NCBI RefSeq assembly: GCF_029892965.1
Contig: NZ_JARXWN010000003.1
Coordinates: forward strand, 310,001-374,000
Length of the DNA stretch: 64,000 bases
DNA from: Dysgonomonas sp. PF1-14
GTDB taxonomy: Bacteria; Bacteroidota; Bacteroidia; Bacteroidales; Dysgonomonadaceae
Direction: 5' to 3'
Shown: positions 42,810 through 51,130 of the stretch, piece by piece
How positions within the stretch are numbered: position 1 is the first letter of the stretch
Layout of the letters: every line of letters starts with the position of its first letter
The notes under the pieces: model-generated
The model's database searches: none
Told to the model about the DNA's origin: nothing
What the model saw: only the letters and a program-made list of their open reading frames with translations
Position numbers and translations under genes: made by a program

Positions 42810-44066
42810 ATGGAATTAGTTTATGCGGCAGTGATTCTTGTACTGGCCATCGTTGTTATCTTCTTTCTACAAAGAGGTAGTAAGCAACGTGAGCAGGATT
42901 TTAAAAGTCGGATCGATCATCTGTCGGAAGAGAAAGAGTCCTTACAAAACGAAAAGATAGATCACATTCGCAAACTGGCCGAATCAAAAGCTATGTTGCA
43001 GTCTAAAGAAGAACAACTGCGAGTACAGCAAGAAGAGCTACTCAATACCCGAGCCCAGCTGAATAAAGATTTTCAGATTCTGGCAAATCAGATACTCGAA
43101 GAAAAGACGCATCGCTTTACTGATGTGAACAAGGCGAATATGGAAGCTATACTCAAGCCGCTCAATGAGAAACTGGTAGAGTTCCGAACAAAGGTAGAAG
43201 AGACTTACGACAAGGAGTCGAAGCAACGCTTTTCGCTCGAAGAACGCATAAAAGATCTTGTGGCCCTGAACAACCAGATCAGTGAAGATGCTAATAATCT
43301 GACCAGAGCACTGAAGGGTAATAACAAGGTGCAGGGTAACTGGGGCGAAATGATTCTCGAGTCCATACTTGAAAAATCGGGACTAAAGAAAGGTGAGGAA
43401 TATTTTCTGCAAGAGTTTATCACAGACGAAAACGGAAAGCGTGTGCAAAATGAGCAGCAGAAATATATGCAGCCCGATGTGGTGGTGGCCTATCCGGGAG
43501 GACGTAAAATTGTGATCGACTCTAAGGTCTCTCTCAATGCTTATGTCAAGTATGTGGAGGCACAGACCGACGATGTAAAGAACGTTGCCGAAAAAGAGCA
43601 TCTGGTCTCTATCAGGCAGCATATAGACGAACTCAGCCAGAAATCGTATCAGGACTATGTAGACTCCCTCGAATTTGTAATGATGTTCGTGCCCAACGAA
43701 CCGGCTTATATACTGGCTATGCAGGCCGATTCGTCGCTTTGGGACTATGCCTATCGTAAACGAATCCTGCTGATAAGCCCGACCAACCTGATAGCCTCAC
43801 TGAAAGTTGTTGCTGACTTGTGGAAGCGCGAATATCAAAGCCGTAATGCCATAGAGATAGCCAAACGTGGAGCGGCCCTGTACGATAAGTTTGCCGGTTT
43901 TGTAGATACCCTTCAGGATGTAGGTAAAAACATAGAGCGTTCGCAAAAAGCATACGATAAAGCTTTCTCGCAGTTGAAAGATGGTAACGGTAATCTGATC
44001 CGTCAGGCAGAGATGCTTAAAGAGCTGGGTGTGAAAGCTCAGAAGGAATTACCTGAGAGTGATTAA
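42810..44066 (+). CDS. rmuC: DNA recombination protein RmuC
   Basis: A 418-residue protein with one N-terminal membrane helix (LVYAAVILVLAIVVIFFLQ), a long coiled coil (30-140) and a PD-(D/E)xK-like RmuC domain. Landmarks are NWGEMILESILEKSGLKKGEEYFLQEF (near 180), QPDVVVAYPGGRKIVIDSKVSLNAY (near 222) and the closing SPTNLIASLKVVADLWKREYQSRNA. RmuC restrains inversions at short repeats in E. coli. It is of interest beside the repeat-rich region that follows. A single gene; the first direct repeat starts 11 bp after its stop. Confidence 0.94.
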   Translation: MELVYAAVILVLAIVVIFFLQRGSKQREQDFKSRIDHLSEEKESLQNEKIDHIRKLAESKAMLQSKEEQLRVQQEELLNTRAQLNKDFQILANQILEEKTHRFTDVNKANMEAILKPLNEKLVEFRTKVEETYDKESKQRFSLEERIKDLVALNNQISEDANNLTRALKGNNKVQGNWGEMILESILEKSGLKKGEEYFLQEFITDENGKRVQNEQQKYMQPDVVVAYPGGRKIVIDSKVSLNAYVKYVEAQTDDVKNVAEKEHLVSIRQHIDELSQKSYQDYVDSLEFVMMFVPNEPAYILAMQADSSLWDYAYRKRILLISPTNLIASLKVVADLWKREYQSRNAIEIAKRGAALYDKFAGFVDTLQDVGKNIERSQKAYDKAFSQLKDGNGNLIRQAEMLKELGVKAQKELPESD

Positions 44067-44077
44067 TTGATAATTAT

Positions 44078-44226
44078 GTTAATAAACATTAAATATATAA
44101 AGAAAAACAGCAAAACATGTTTTATAACATAAAAATATTATATCTTTGTACTGTGTTTTTCATGGTATTAGATTTAAGGTTAACAATGAAGATTGGTTGT
44201 CGTGATGACAACCTTTTCTTTTTTAT
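44078..44226. repeat. Direct repeat, left copy (149 bp), containing the small-RNA gene
   Basis: This sequence matches 45682-45829 over about 148 bp with few differences, same orientation. It comprises about 60 bp of AT-rich upstream DNA, the promoter with its palindrome, and the small-RNA gene to its terminator. The two copies bracket the segment that carries the unknown gene (44248-44814) and the HTH pseudogene (44893-45555). Confidence 0.85.
44153..44224 (+). ncRNA. Small RNA, copy 2
   Basis: Same architecture as copy 1: palindrome ATGTTTTATAACAT (44117-44130), TATCTTTG (44141-44148), conserved body and terminator stem GGTTGTC/GACAACC (44195-44201 and 44207-44213) with TTTTCTTTTTT. It lies between rmuC and the unknown gene 44248-44814, which converges on it. 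Confidence 0.75.
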
Positions 44227-44247
44227 ATAACTTCCTTTTTCTACATT

Positions 44248-44814
44248 TCATAAAACCTTATGTACTATAACTGTTTTCCCCTTGTCAAACTGCTTTGCTG
44301 CTTTTATCAGACAGGAATCTTTACAATAAGTTATTATTTCATCAATAAATTTAGTTCCCACTTCTTCAGGTAAAATAAAGCTTTCAAAGGCTATTTTAAT
44401 ATCCAGTATCGGAAACGAATACGGCGGAATGTAACCTATCTCTCCCCAATAAAGTTTTTTCAATACAGTATTATTATCTGACATGCTTATGAAATCTGAT
44501 TGAGTGGGGAAGAATGCAGGACTTAGAAAAAAGCAGTTGCGGATAGGTTCTATAGAATGATAGTTCAGGAAGTAGCTTAATTTCTCGTTTTCAGACAGGT
44601 TACCTGACTCAATCTTTTGTCTGGCATCTACTCTGATTATTTTATGCCATTCTTTATCTTCTTTCGGAAGCATATATTCCAACTCTTCGTCGTGGCTGTA
44701 TTCATCGATTATCCTTAGATATTCATCTTTCAGACTTTCAAATTCAGGCTTCTCCTCCGCTGTAACTTTGCTGTTTACTATTATAAATGCCATTTCTACA
44801 ATTCTGTCCTCCAT
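44248..44814 (-). CDS. Hypothetical protein between the small-RNA direct repeats
   Basis: A 188-residue protein that I do not recognise. It is acidic, starts MEDRIVEMAFIIVNSK, and contains Pro- and aromatic-rich segments (FFLSPAFFPTQSDF and WGEIGYIPPYSFPILDIKIAFESF). There is no signal peptide and no membrane helix. Its neighbours are the HTH pseudogene upstream on the same strand (78 bp) and a convergent small-RNA gene downstream. Its location within the direct-repeat segment suggests it entered together with the HTH gene. Confidence 0.6.
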   Translation of the reverse strand: MEDRIVEMAFIIVNSKVTAEEKPEFESLKDEYLRIIDEYSHDEELEYMLPKEDKEWHKIIRVDARQKIESGNLSENEKLSYFLNYHSIEPIRNCFFLSPAFFPTQSDFISMSDNNTVLKKLYWGEIGYIPPYSFPILDIKIAFESFILPEEVGTKFIDEIITYCKDSCLIKAAKQFDKGKTVIVHKVL

Positions 44815-44892
44815 GCTCTTATAGTTTATATTTGTTTAAGGAATATATGTTTTTAAAGATAAAACTAAACTTTCATTTATTGCACTCGGAAG

Positions 44893-45555
44893 TCAAAACT
44901 TTACAAACTTGACACTTTTTCTGATATTTTCTACTGTTGCTCTTTTTCGTTTTCTCATATCCAGTTTTGTTTGTGCAGGCTGTTTTATGGTTGGCGTGTT
45001 ACTCTTTTCCGTAGCAGGGATACTTTGCTTATTACTTATTACAATATTGTTTCGTGTAGGCTCTTCTGTACTTTCGGCATTATCGCTATTTGTATTTTCA
45101 ATATTGGATTCCGCCACATCTTCTATATTATGTGAAGTCTCTCTTTCTGCTTTTTACAGGAGTAGGGGATAGGGCTGCTTTTTTCTTGTCGTTGCGATCC
45201 AATAACATCTTTATGGTTTTAAGGTCGGGCTGATACTCTTTTTTTATGATTACTTTCTGTTTAAATATCAAATTTGTCGTATTATCCATGTCGGGTACAT
45301 AAATATCTTTTTCTATTACCGTTGTATATCCTTCCAGTTTTCTCTTTATAGAAGAATATACTGTTGCCATCAACGTCTCGTCTCTGCGTTCCATAGCGCT
45401 TTTTACCATTTCTTTAAATCCCTTTTTATCTTCCATCCAGTTGTAGAATGCCTGTCTGCCGATGTGCAAATCCTTACATATCTGTGTTATCGATAATAAT
45501 TCGTCCTCCATCAACAAAGTGATCTTTCTACTAATTCTTCACTATACTTTGCCAT
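44893..45555 (-). pseudogene. Frameshifted HTH gene, paralogue of 17415-17978
   Basis: The start MAKYSEELVERS (ATG at 45555) matches the intact paralogue (MKYSDRLVEK), then a stop follows. The HTH part (LLMEDELLSITQICKDLHIGRQAFYNWMED) continues in another frame, consistent with loss of one base near 45521-45529. A second shift occurs in the T5 run (A5 on the coding strand) at 45151-45155; correcting it joins the basic region (KTIKMLLDRNDKKKAALSPTPVK) to the acidic C-terminal reading AERETSHNIEDVAESN and on to KSVKFVKF. The repaired protein would be about 220 residues. Two shifts favour a decayed gene, but sequencing errors in homopolymers are possible. Confidence 0.75.
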
Positions 45556-45756
45556 AATCTTACAATTTACTGTGTTTTCTGTATGGATAAAAGAAAAACC
45601 CGACATGCAGATTTTTAACAGAATAATGATAAGAATACACATTTGTTGCTTCAGCAAGGTGGCAGATTATCTTACATTGTAGTTAATAAATATTAAATAT
45701 GTAAAGAAAAACAGTGAAACATGTTTTATAACATAAAAATATCGTATCTTTGTACT

Positions 45757-45827
45757 GTGTTTTTCATGGTATTAGATTTAAGGTTAACAATGAAGATTGG
45801 TTGTCGTGATGACAACCTTTTCTTTTT
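45757..45827 (+). ncRNA. Small RNA, copy 3
   Basis: Promoter TATCTTTG at 45745-45752; the body is nearly identical to copies 1 and 2; terminator stem GGTTGTC/GACAACC (45799-45805 and 45811-45817) followed by TTTTCTTTTT. The distance from its -7 element to the divergent HTH start is 190 bp, compared with 195 bp for copy 1. Downstream is the GT39 gene on the same strand with its own promoter. Confidence 0.75.
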
Positions 45828-45850
45828 ATAAGAAATCGGATTAATCCTGC

Positions 45851-45858
45851 TATATTTG
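45851..45858 (+). promoter_or_regulatory. -7 element TATATTTG for the GT39 gene
   Basis: An exact TAnnTTTG match 28 bp before the ATG at 45887; it supports that ATG as the real start of the frameshifted gene. Confidence 0.6.
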
Positions 45859-45886
45859 CAACTTATCTTAAACAAACATTAAACAT

Positions 45887-47463
45887 ATGTACGAGAAATT
45901 AGACAATCTATCGAAAAGAAATACTATAATTCTTTTTTTGTCATTTTTCCTGTTTTCCGCTATATTATATTCCTATGCCGTTTGCACTATGGGATCGAAC
46001 ATTATTCTCGACGAATTGTATTAATAGCCCTGGCCGATTATTCGTTCGGTGAGATATACAATCTGACAGCCCGCGATGTACATCCTCCTCTCTTTTACTG
46101 GCTGTTGAAAATAGTGGCATATCCGATGGATATTCAGCATACTGCTCTCTATCAATATCACTATATTACGGCATTTTTCTACCTCATATCCATCATTATT
46201 TGTGCTTTCCCTGTAAGAAGGCTGTTTGGGACTGGGATTGCATTCCTTACTGCGGTCATCATTGTCCTTCTTCCGGTAGCATTATATCTGTACGCCTATG
46301 TGCGGATGTATTCCCTTATGGTTCCTTTGATGCTCGGTATGTTTATATATGTGTGCGATACATATAAGAATAATACCCTGTGGTCGTGGGTGAAGCTGTT
46401 TATATTCGCTCTGGCTGCCATGTACACGCATTATTATGCGCTGCTGGGAGCATTTTGGCTGCTGGCTCTCTACGGCGTATTGTTGGTTGTCGTATCTTCT
46501 AAAAACAAGGAATACAAGTCTCATTTGAAGCATTATCTGATACTTGGCGGCATGCTGGTCGTTTGCTATATTCCTTGGTTATTTGAGTTATATAACCAGA
46601 TGGTTGCTGTGGACAAAAGTTACTGGATCAGCCCTCCCGCACTGAAAGAAGTGATTTACTCGCTGCAATATTATTTTTCACCAAAACATTATGAAGAACC
46701 GTACTCTGAATTTTTCTCTTCATCGTGGCCGCTCATAATCACTTACTCGGCATTTATAAGTTCTGTTTTGATTATTCTTTGCGGATTACTTATCAGAGCC
46801 GATAAAGAAAAGAAATTGCTGGGCTTGCTGGCCTTATCGGCTATTGTCGTTACAGTTGGTTTTATACTTATATATTCATTCCTTGCCAGTCCTGTATTCT
46901 ATGTCCGTTATCTGAGCTGCTTCATCGGGTGGTTTGCCCTTTGTTGTGCAATCTTTATATCCATCATTCTCAAGGATGGGAAAAAATGGCAGAAGAGTAT
47001 TGTTATAGTGTTCTTTAGCTGCTTTCTGTTCTTATCAGGTACATGTTATTACTTAAATGAAGTGAGGCGGAGCTGGTCTAATCCCGATAGAGAAAAAGAG
47101 GAAAGTGCGAAGATGAGAGAATACATGAAAGATACTAACGGCGTTATGTATTCCGAAGAAATCATGGCTCCCAATCTGGCGTTGCTGTCGATGTTCTATC
47201 CGGAATATAAATACAGAGTAATAGATGATGGAATACTTCCTCCGGAAATACCTTATATACCTGACTACAAGAACGATCCGTATGCTTTAGCTCCATTCAG
47301 GCATCTGAAAGCCGTTCCGGAAGTAGAGGTAGATGAATATGGTATTTATGTAACTACCTTCCCCGAAAGTGTCGCCCGCATACTGGGACCCGATTACGAA
47401 GTAGTTAGCCATCTGGAAGGTTCTATGCTCTATAAATTCAAAAAGAAAGAGCCTGCTGAATAA
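45887..47463 (+). pseudogene. GT39-type membrane glycosyltransferase, one frameshift
   Basis: The gene starts MYEKLDNLSKRNTIILFLSF, with a first membrane helix and then MGSNIILDELY, where the acidic LDE lies in the first periplasmic loop that holds the catalytic acid of GT39/ArnT/PMT-type enzymes. A stop follows at 46022-46024. The rest is open in the next frame (ALADYSFGEIYNLTARDVHPPLFYWLLKI onward, many membrane helices) to 47463. Insertion of one base near 46020 restores an intact protein of about 525 residues. It would transfer sugars from polyprenyl phosphate at the periplasmic face. It is either disabled here or carries a sequencing error. Confidence 0.78.
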
Positions 47464-47594
47464 GCATACTCTTTACAAATCTTCACTAAAAAAGCCTGAC
47501 ACGAAAGGAATAAATATGTAATTTTGTCAGGTTTTATAAACATTACACTAAATCAACACGTTTAGTTTGTTACTTATAATATGTAATTAACAAT

Positions 47595-48866
47595 ATGGCA
47601 AAACCGGATATACAGCAGGTAAAACAGCGCTTCGGCATCATAGGCAACAGCCCCGACCTCAATCGGGCTATAGACATTGCATTACAGGTTGCCCCTACCG
47701 ATATGTCGGTTTTGGTGACAGGAGAAAGTGGTGTGGGAAAAGAAAATTTCCCGCAGATAATACATCAGTTCAGTCACCGTAAACACGGTACTTACATAGC
47801 TGTCAACTGTGGCTCTATACCCGAAGGCACGATAGATTCCGAGTTGTTCGGACACGAGAAAGGCTCGTTTACCGGAGCTACGGGCGAACGCAAAGGGTAC
47901 TTCGAGGTGGCTAACGGCGGTACATTATTCCTCGACGAAGTAGGAGAACTGCCTTTGTCGACACAGGCTCGATTGCTGCGTGTACTCGAAACAGGTGAGT
48001 TTATCAAAGTAGGCTCGTCTAAAGTGGAAAAAACAGATGTGCGCGTTGTTGCGGCTACCAATCTCGATATGATCACTGCTACACGTAACGGACGTTTTCG
48101 CGAAGATTTGTACTACCGTCTCAATACCGTACCTATCCGCATACCTGCACTCAGAGAGCGTAAAGACGACATTCCGCTTCTGTTCCGCAAGTTTGCAAGC
48201 GACTGTGCCGAAAAATACAGTATGCCGCCTATTACCCTCACCGATGCGGCAAGACAGATGCTCAAAGACTACTACTGGCCGGGAAATATCCGTCAACTGA
48301 AGAATATCACCGAACAGATATCTATTATAGAGCAGGCGCGCGAGATCACACACGACATACTTAAACTTTATCTTCCGGCTAACGAAGTTGGACTAGTTCC
48401 TGTAGGTACAATAAATGCCAACGATCAGAAGAGTTTCAGCAATGAACGGGAAATTCTCTATCAGGTGCTTTTCGATATGAAGAAAGACATGAACGAGCTG
48501 AAAAAGATCGTTCACGACATAGTCGCCGGCAATCTCAAAGCTGCCGATATAACTACTCCTGTGGTAGATTCCAAAGAACGGGTACTTACCCCGATGGTTG
48601 TCAGCTCTGGCGAAAAGGTCACACCTATACCTGTAAGAGAAGATATACACGCTGTAATGCCGAAGACAGACATAGCCGATGCGGATATTATAGAAGCGCC
48701 CGACTATGAAGAAGAAACACTCTCGTTGCAGGATGTAGAAAAAGACATGATAATAAAAGCCCTTGAGCGGCACAACGGAAAACGTAAGAATGCCGCACAG
48801 GATCTGAAAATATCGGAACGTACACTATACCGAAAAATTAAAGAATATAATCTGGAAGACCTATGA
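47595..48866 (+). CDS. Sigma-54-dependent activator without receiver domain
   Basis: A 423-residue AAA+ enhancer-binding protein. The central ATPase begins near residue 13: Walker A GESGVGKE (near 43-50), the sigma-54-contacting GAFTGA loop as GSFTGA (near 92), Walker B GGTLFLDEV and the R-finger region FREDLYYRLNTVPIRIPAL. A linker with acidic stretches (290-375) leads to a Fis-type HTH (ERHNGKRKNAAQDLKISERTLYRKIKEY). No N-terminal sensory domain is present, so control may be by level or partner protein. It overlaps lptE by 4 bp, a conserved Bacteroidetes arrangement. Confidence 0.93.
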   Translation: MAKPDIQQVKQRFGIIGNSPDLNRAIDIALQVAPTDMSVLVTGESGVGKENFPQIIHQFSHRKHGTYIAVNCGSIPEGTIDSELFGHEKGSFTGATGERKGYFEVANGGTLFLDEVGELPLSTQARLLRVLETGEFIKVGSSKVEKTDVRVVAATNLDMITATRNGRFREDLYYRLNTVPIRIPALRERKDDIPLLFRKFASDCAEKYSMPPITLTDAARQMLKDYYWPGNIRQLKNITEQISIIEQAREITHDILKLYLPANEVGLVPVGTINANDQKSFSNEREILYQVLFDMKKDMNELKKIVHDIVAGNLKAADITTPVVDSKERVLTPMVVSSGEKVTPIPVREDIHAVMPKTDIADADIIEAPDYEEETLSLQDVEKDMIIKALERHNGKRKNAAQDLKISERTLYRKIKEYNLEDL

Positions 48867-49372
48867 TGAAAAAAGCAATACTATTATCTCTTTTGTTTGT
48901 CCTAATAATACCATCCTGCTCAATTTCATACAAATTTAATGGGGCATCTATTAATTATGATGAAACTCCTACAATAGATATACGCGACTTCCAGAATCAG
49001 GCTCCGCTTGTATATCCGCCGTTGACACAAGTATTCAACGAACGGATGAAAGACGTATTTACACGAAATACCAAGTTGAAATTTACAACAGTGAATCCGT
49101 CTTTGGAGATCGAAGGAGAGATTGTTCGCTACGACCTTACCCCTCAAGCGGTGAGAGAGGATAACTTTTCGTCCGAAACACGTTTGACAATGGCGGTGAA
49201 GTTCCGCTACAGGAACAATGTAAGGCCGGAGCAAGATGACGAGCAAACTATTTCGGCCTATCGCGATTTCTCCAGTAACCTGATGCTAACCGATGTACAG
49301 GACGGGTTGATAGAGGAACTCACAAAAGATATTGTCGACCAGATATTCAACGCAACCATGTCTAACTGGTAG
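48863..49372 (+). CDS. lptE: LptE-family outer-membrane lipoprotein
   Basis: A 169-residue lipoprotein with signal MMKKAILLSLLFVLIIPSC ending in a lipobox Cys at residue 19. The family start is SISYKFNGASINYDETPTIDIRDFQNQA, and ITYP-like segments (LTQVFNERMKDVFTRNTKLKFTT, SLEIEGEIVRYDLTP) follow. LptE plugs the LptD barrel for lipopolysaccharide delivery. It is translationally coupled to the activator gene upstream and followed 12 bp later by the TPR-like gene. Confidence 0.9.
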   Translation: MMKKAILLSLLFVLIIPSCSISYKFNGASINYDETPTIDIRDFQNQAPLVYPPLTQVFNERMKDVFTRNTKLKFTTVNPSLEIEGEIVRYDLTPQAVREDNFSSETRLTMAVKFRYRNNVRPEQDDEQTISAYRDFSSNLMLTDVQDGLIEELTKDIVDQIFNATMSNW

Positions 49373-49384
49373 GCACAACCCTAT

Positions 49385-50182
49385 ATGGACATACAACAAA
49401 TACATAGCTTTGCCACGAAGCAGGCAAATCCGGGCGTGCCGGATATCTCTGCCCTGAAAGCATTGGTAGATGAATATCCTTATTTTCAAACAGGGATATT
49501 TACTTACCTGAAAGCCATGTATTCGCTCGATAATGAGAACTTCGACTGCGAACTACGCAGGTTGAGCATCTTTGTTGCCGACCGTCAGGCGTTGTTTTAC
49601 TATATACTGAGTGAAGAATACGACCGCTTCTTCCGTCAGACAGGGAAGACAGCGATAAAAGAAGATAAGACCAGTGTATTGCTCAATGCTTTTTTCGAGT
49701 CGCGTGGTAATAACTTAGCCGGAACAGATGAATTTGAATATAGTATTTCGCATTCAAGCCTTGCCACTACCGACTACTTTACCTATATGCAGGCTACTTT
49801 GCCTACAGCAGGAGAAGAAGCGCAAGAGCAAGAAGGAGGGCATCCACAGGACGAACTGCAACTGAAACATCAGGATATCATTGATACCTTTATCACGAAA
49901 TCGGAACTCGAAGGTGGTGTGCGTATACAATTGGACGATAGCCTTGAAGATCAACCCGAAGAAGAAAACGATACAGACGGGCAGGGCGATGAATTGGATG
50001 AAGACATATTTTTTACGGAGACATTGGCCAAAATATACATAAAACAAAAGAAGTATGAGAAAGCATACAAAATTATTAAACACTTAAGTTTGAATTATCC
50101 GAAAAAAAATATTTACTTTGCAGACCAATTGAGTTTTCTTGAAAAACTGATTATAAATTCGAAATTTAAAGATACGAAATGA
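49385..50182 (+). CDS. Conserved Bacteroidetes protein with C-terminal TPR-like helices
   Basis: A 265-residue cytoplasmic protein. The N-terminal helical part (residues 1-110) has ISALKALVDEYPYFQTGIFTYLKAMYSL. A low-complexity acidic linker lies near 185-210 (EDQPEEENDTDGQGDELDED). The C-terminus forms a single TPR-like helix pair (ETLAKIYIKQKKYEKAYKIIKHLSLNYPKKN). No function is established. It overlaps secG by 4 bp and follows lptE closely, so it belongs to the envelope-biogenesis operon. Confidence 0.8.
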   Translation: MDIQQIHSFATKQANPGVPDISALKALVDEYPYFQTGIFTYLKAMYSLDNENFDCELRRLSIFVADRQALFYYILSEEYDRFFRQTGKTAIKEDKTSVLLNAFFESRGNNLAGTDEFEYSISHSSLATTDYFTYMQATLPTAGEEAQEQEGGHPQDELQLKHQDIIDTFITKSELEGGVRIQLDDSLEDQPEEENDTDGQGDELDEDIFFTETLAKIYIKQKKYEKAYKIIKHLSLNYPKKNIYFADQLSFLEKLIINSKFKDTK

Positions 50183-50544
50183 TCACACTTATTACTTTAT
50201 TAATTGTAATCGCAGCTATTGCTCTAATATTAATAGTTCTTGTTCAGAACTCAAAAGGAGGAGGTCTTTCTTCAGGATTCTCTTCATCGAACGCCATTAT
50301 GGGTGTACGCAAGACAACCGACTTCCTTGAAAAAGCAACATGGAGCCTTGCAGGATTCATCATGGTAATGAGCATAGTATGTGTAATGATTAAGCCAAAA
50401 ACTACAGCTGGTGCCCCTGCTCCGGCAGTTGGTGCTCCTGCACCTGTACCTACCGGTGCACCCGATATGTCTACAACGCTGCCTATGCCATCTAATGCAA
50501 CTCCGGCAGAACAACCGACAACTCCTACACCTCCGGCAGAATAA
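50179..50544 (+). CDS. secG: SecG, protein-export membrane subunit
   Basis: A 121-residue subunit of the SecYEG translocon. Two membrane helices (LITLLIVIAAIALILIVLV and WSLAGFIMVMSIVCVMI) flank the conserved cytoplasmic loop QNSKGGGLSSGFSSSNAIMGVRKTTDFLEKATW. The C-terminal 40 residues are a Pro/Ala/Thr-rich tail that is common in this phylum and of unknown use. It is the last gene in the operon before a strong terminator. Confidence 0.95.
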   Translation: MITLITLLIVIAAIALILIVLVQNSKGGGLSSGFSSSNAIMGVRKTTDFLEKATWSLAGFIMVMSIVCVMIKPKTTAGAPAPAVGAPAPVPTGAPDMSTTLPMPSNATPAEQPTTPTPPAE

Positions 50545-50570
50545 GCTAGGCGGTAAAATGATATAAGAAA

Positions 50571-50603
50571 AAAGCTTCTCTATTGCAGAGAAGCTTTTTT
50601 TAT
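50571..50603. terminator. Bidirectional intrinsic terminator after secG
   Basis: Stem AAAGCTTCTC/GAGAAGCTTT (50571-50580 and 50588-50597) with a 7 nt loop, A-tract upstream and T-tract downstream; it serves secG and the converging HsdR-N-like gene. Confidence 0.9.
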
Positions 50604-51049
50604 AGGTCACTATATGCCGGTATGTCCGGCAGATATTCGAATGTCTGGTTTTCGTAGTCCATCCGGCAGCAATAATGGCTTAGTCCGTTGGAGACGATCA
50701 GGTATCCGACTTTTAGCACAATGTTGTATCTCACTATCTGGTCGAATACATCCTGAGTGATAGCCACCTCCGGCGCTTTATATTCCACAATCATCAGTGG
50801 GGTCAGGTTGCGGTCATATACGACCGAGTCGCAACGCCGTTTCTGATTGTTCAGGTTGATCTGTATCTCGTTTGCTATCAACGAAGGCGGATAACCTTTG
50901 GCCGTTATCAGGAAATTTATGAAATGCTGGCGTACCCATTCTTCGGGAGTAAGCGCTACGAATCTGCGCCTCAGTTTGTCAAAAACAGTGAACTTTTCAC
51001 CTGCTTTTTTTACATTTATATCGAATGAGGGTAAATTTAAGTTCAACAT
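50600..51049 (-). CDS. Stand-alone HsdR N-terminal (PD-(D/E)xK fold) protein
   Basis: A 149-residue protein matching the nuclease-like N-terminal domain of type I restriction HsdR subunits. Motifs are VRQHFINFLITAKGYPPSLIANEI (near 40-63) and the nuclease core QKRRCDSVVYDRNLTPLMIVEYKAP (near 70-94), with Asp and Glu-x-Lys. No helicase or HsdM/HsdS partner is nearby, so this is not a restriction system; it is a conserved single-domain protein often next to holA in Bacteroidetes, role unknown. Its start is 5 bp from the amn promoter element on the other strand. Confidence 0.87.
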   Translation of the reverse strand: MLNLNLPSFDINVKKAGEKFTVFDKLRRRFVALTPEEWVRQHFINFLITAKGYPPSLIANEIQINLNNQKRRCDSVVYDRNLTPLMIVEYKAPEVAITQDVFDQIVRYNIVLKVGYLIVSNGLSHYCCRMDYENQTFEYLPDIPAYSDL

Positions 51050-51053
51050 TTGC

Positions 51054-51061
51054 TACCTTTG
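51054..51061 (+). promoter_or_regulatory. -7 element TACCTTTG for amn
   Basis: A TAnnTTTG match with a leader of about 65-70 nt to the ATG at 51131; it excludes the upstream in-frame start at 51050. Confidence 0.6.
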
Positions 51062-51130
51062 TCAGTTAAAAAACGAAACAACAATCAGAGGGAAAACTTG
51101 TTTAATAATAGAAACAAAAGTAAAGTTAAT

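Larger units (their letters stand above)
45556..45886. other. Divergent control region between HTH pseudogene and GT39 gene
   Basis: 331 bp. It holds the right copy of the 148 bp direct repeat (45682-45829), including the small-RNA promoter palindrome (45721-45734) and -7 element (45745-45752), and the separate -7 element of the GT39 gene at 45851. The 120 bp next to the HTH start show no recognised element. Confidence 0.6.

Noticed and set aside
50600-51049. Type I restriction-modification system
   Set aside because: Only the HsdR N-terminal domain is present; no helicase part, HsdM or HsdS.
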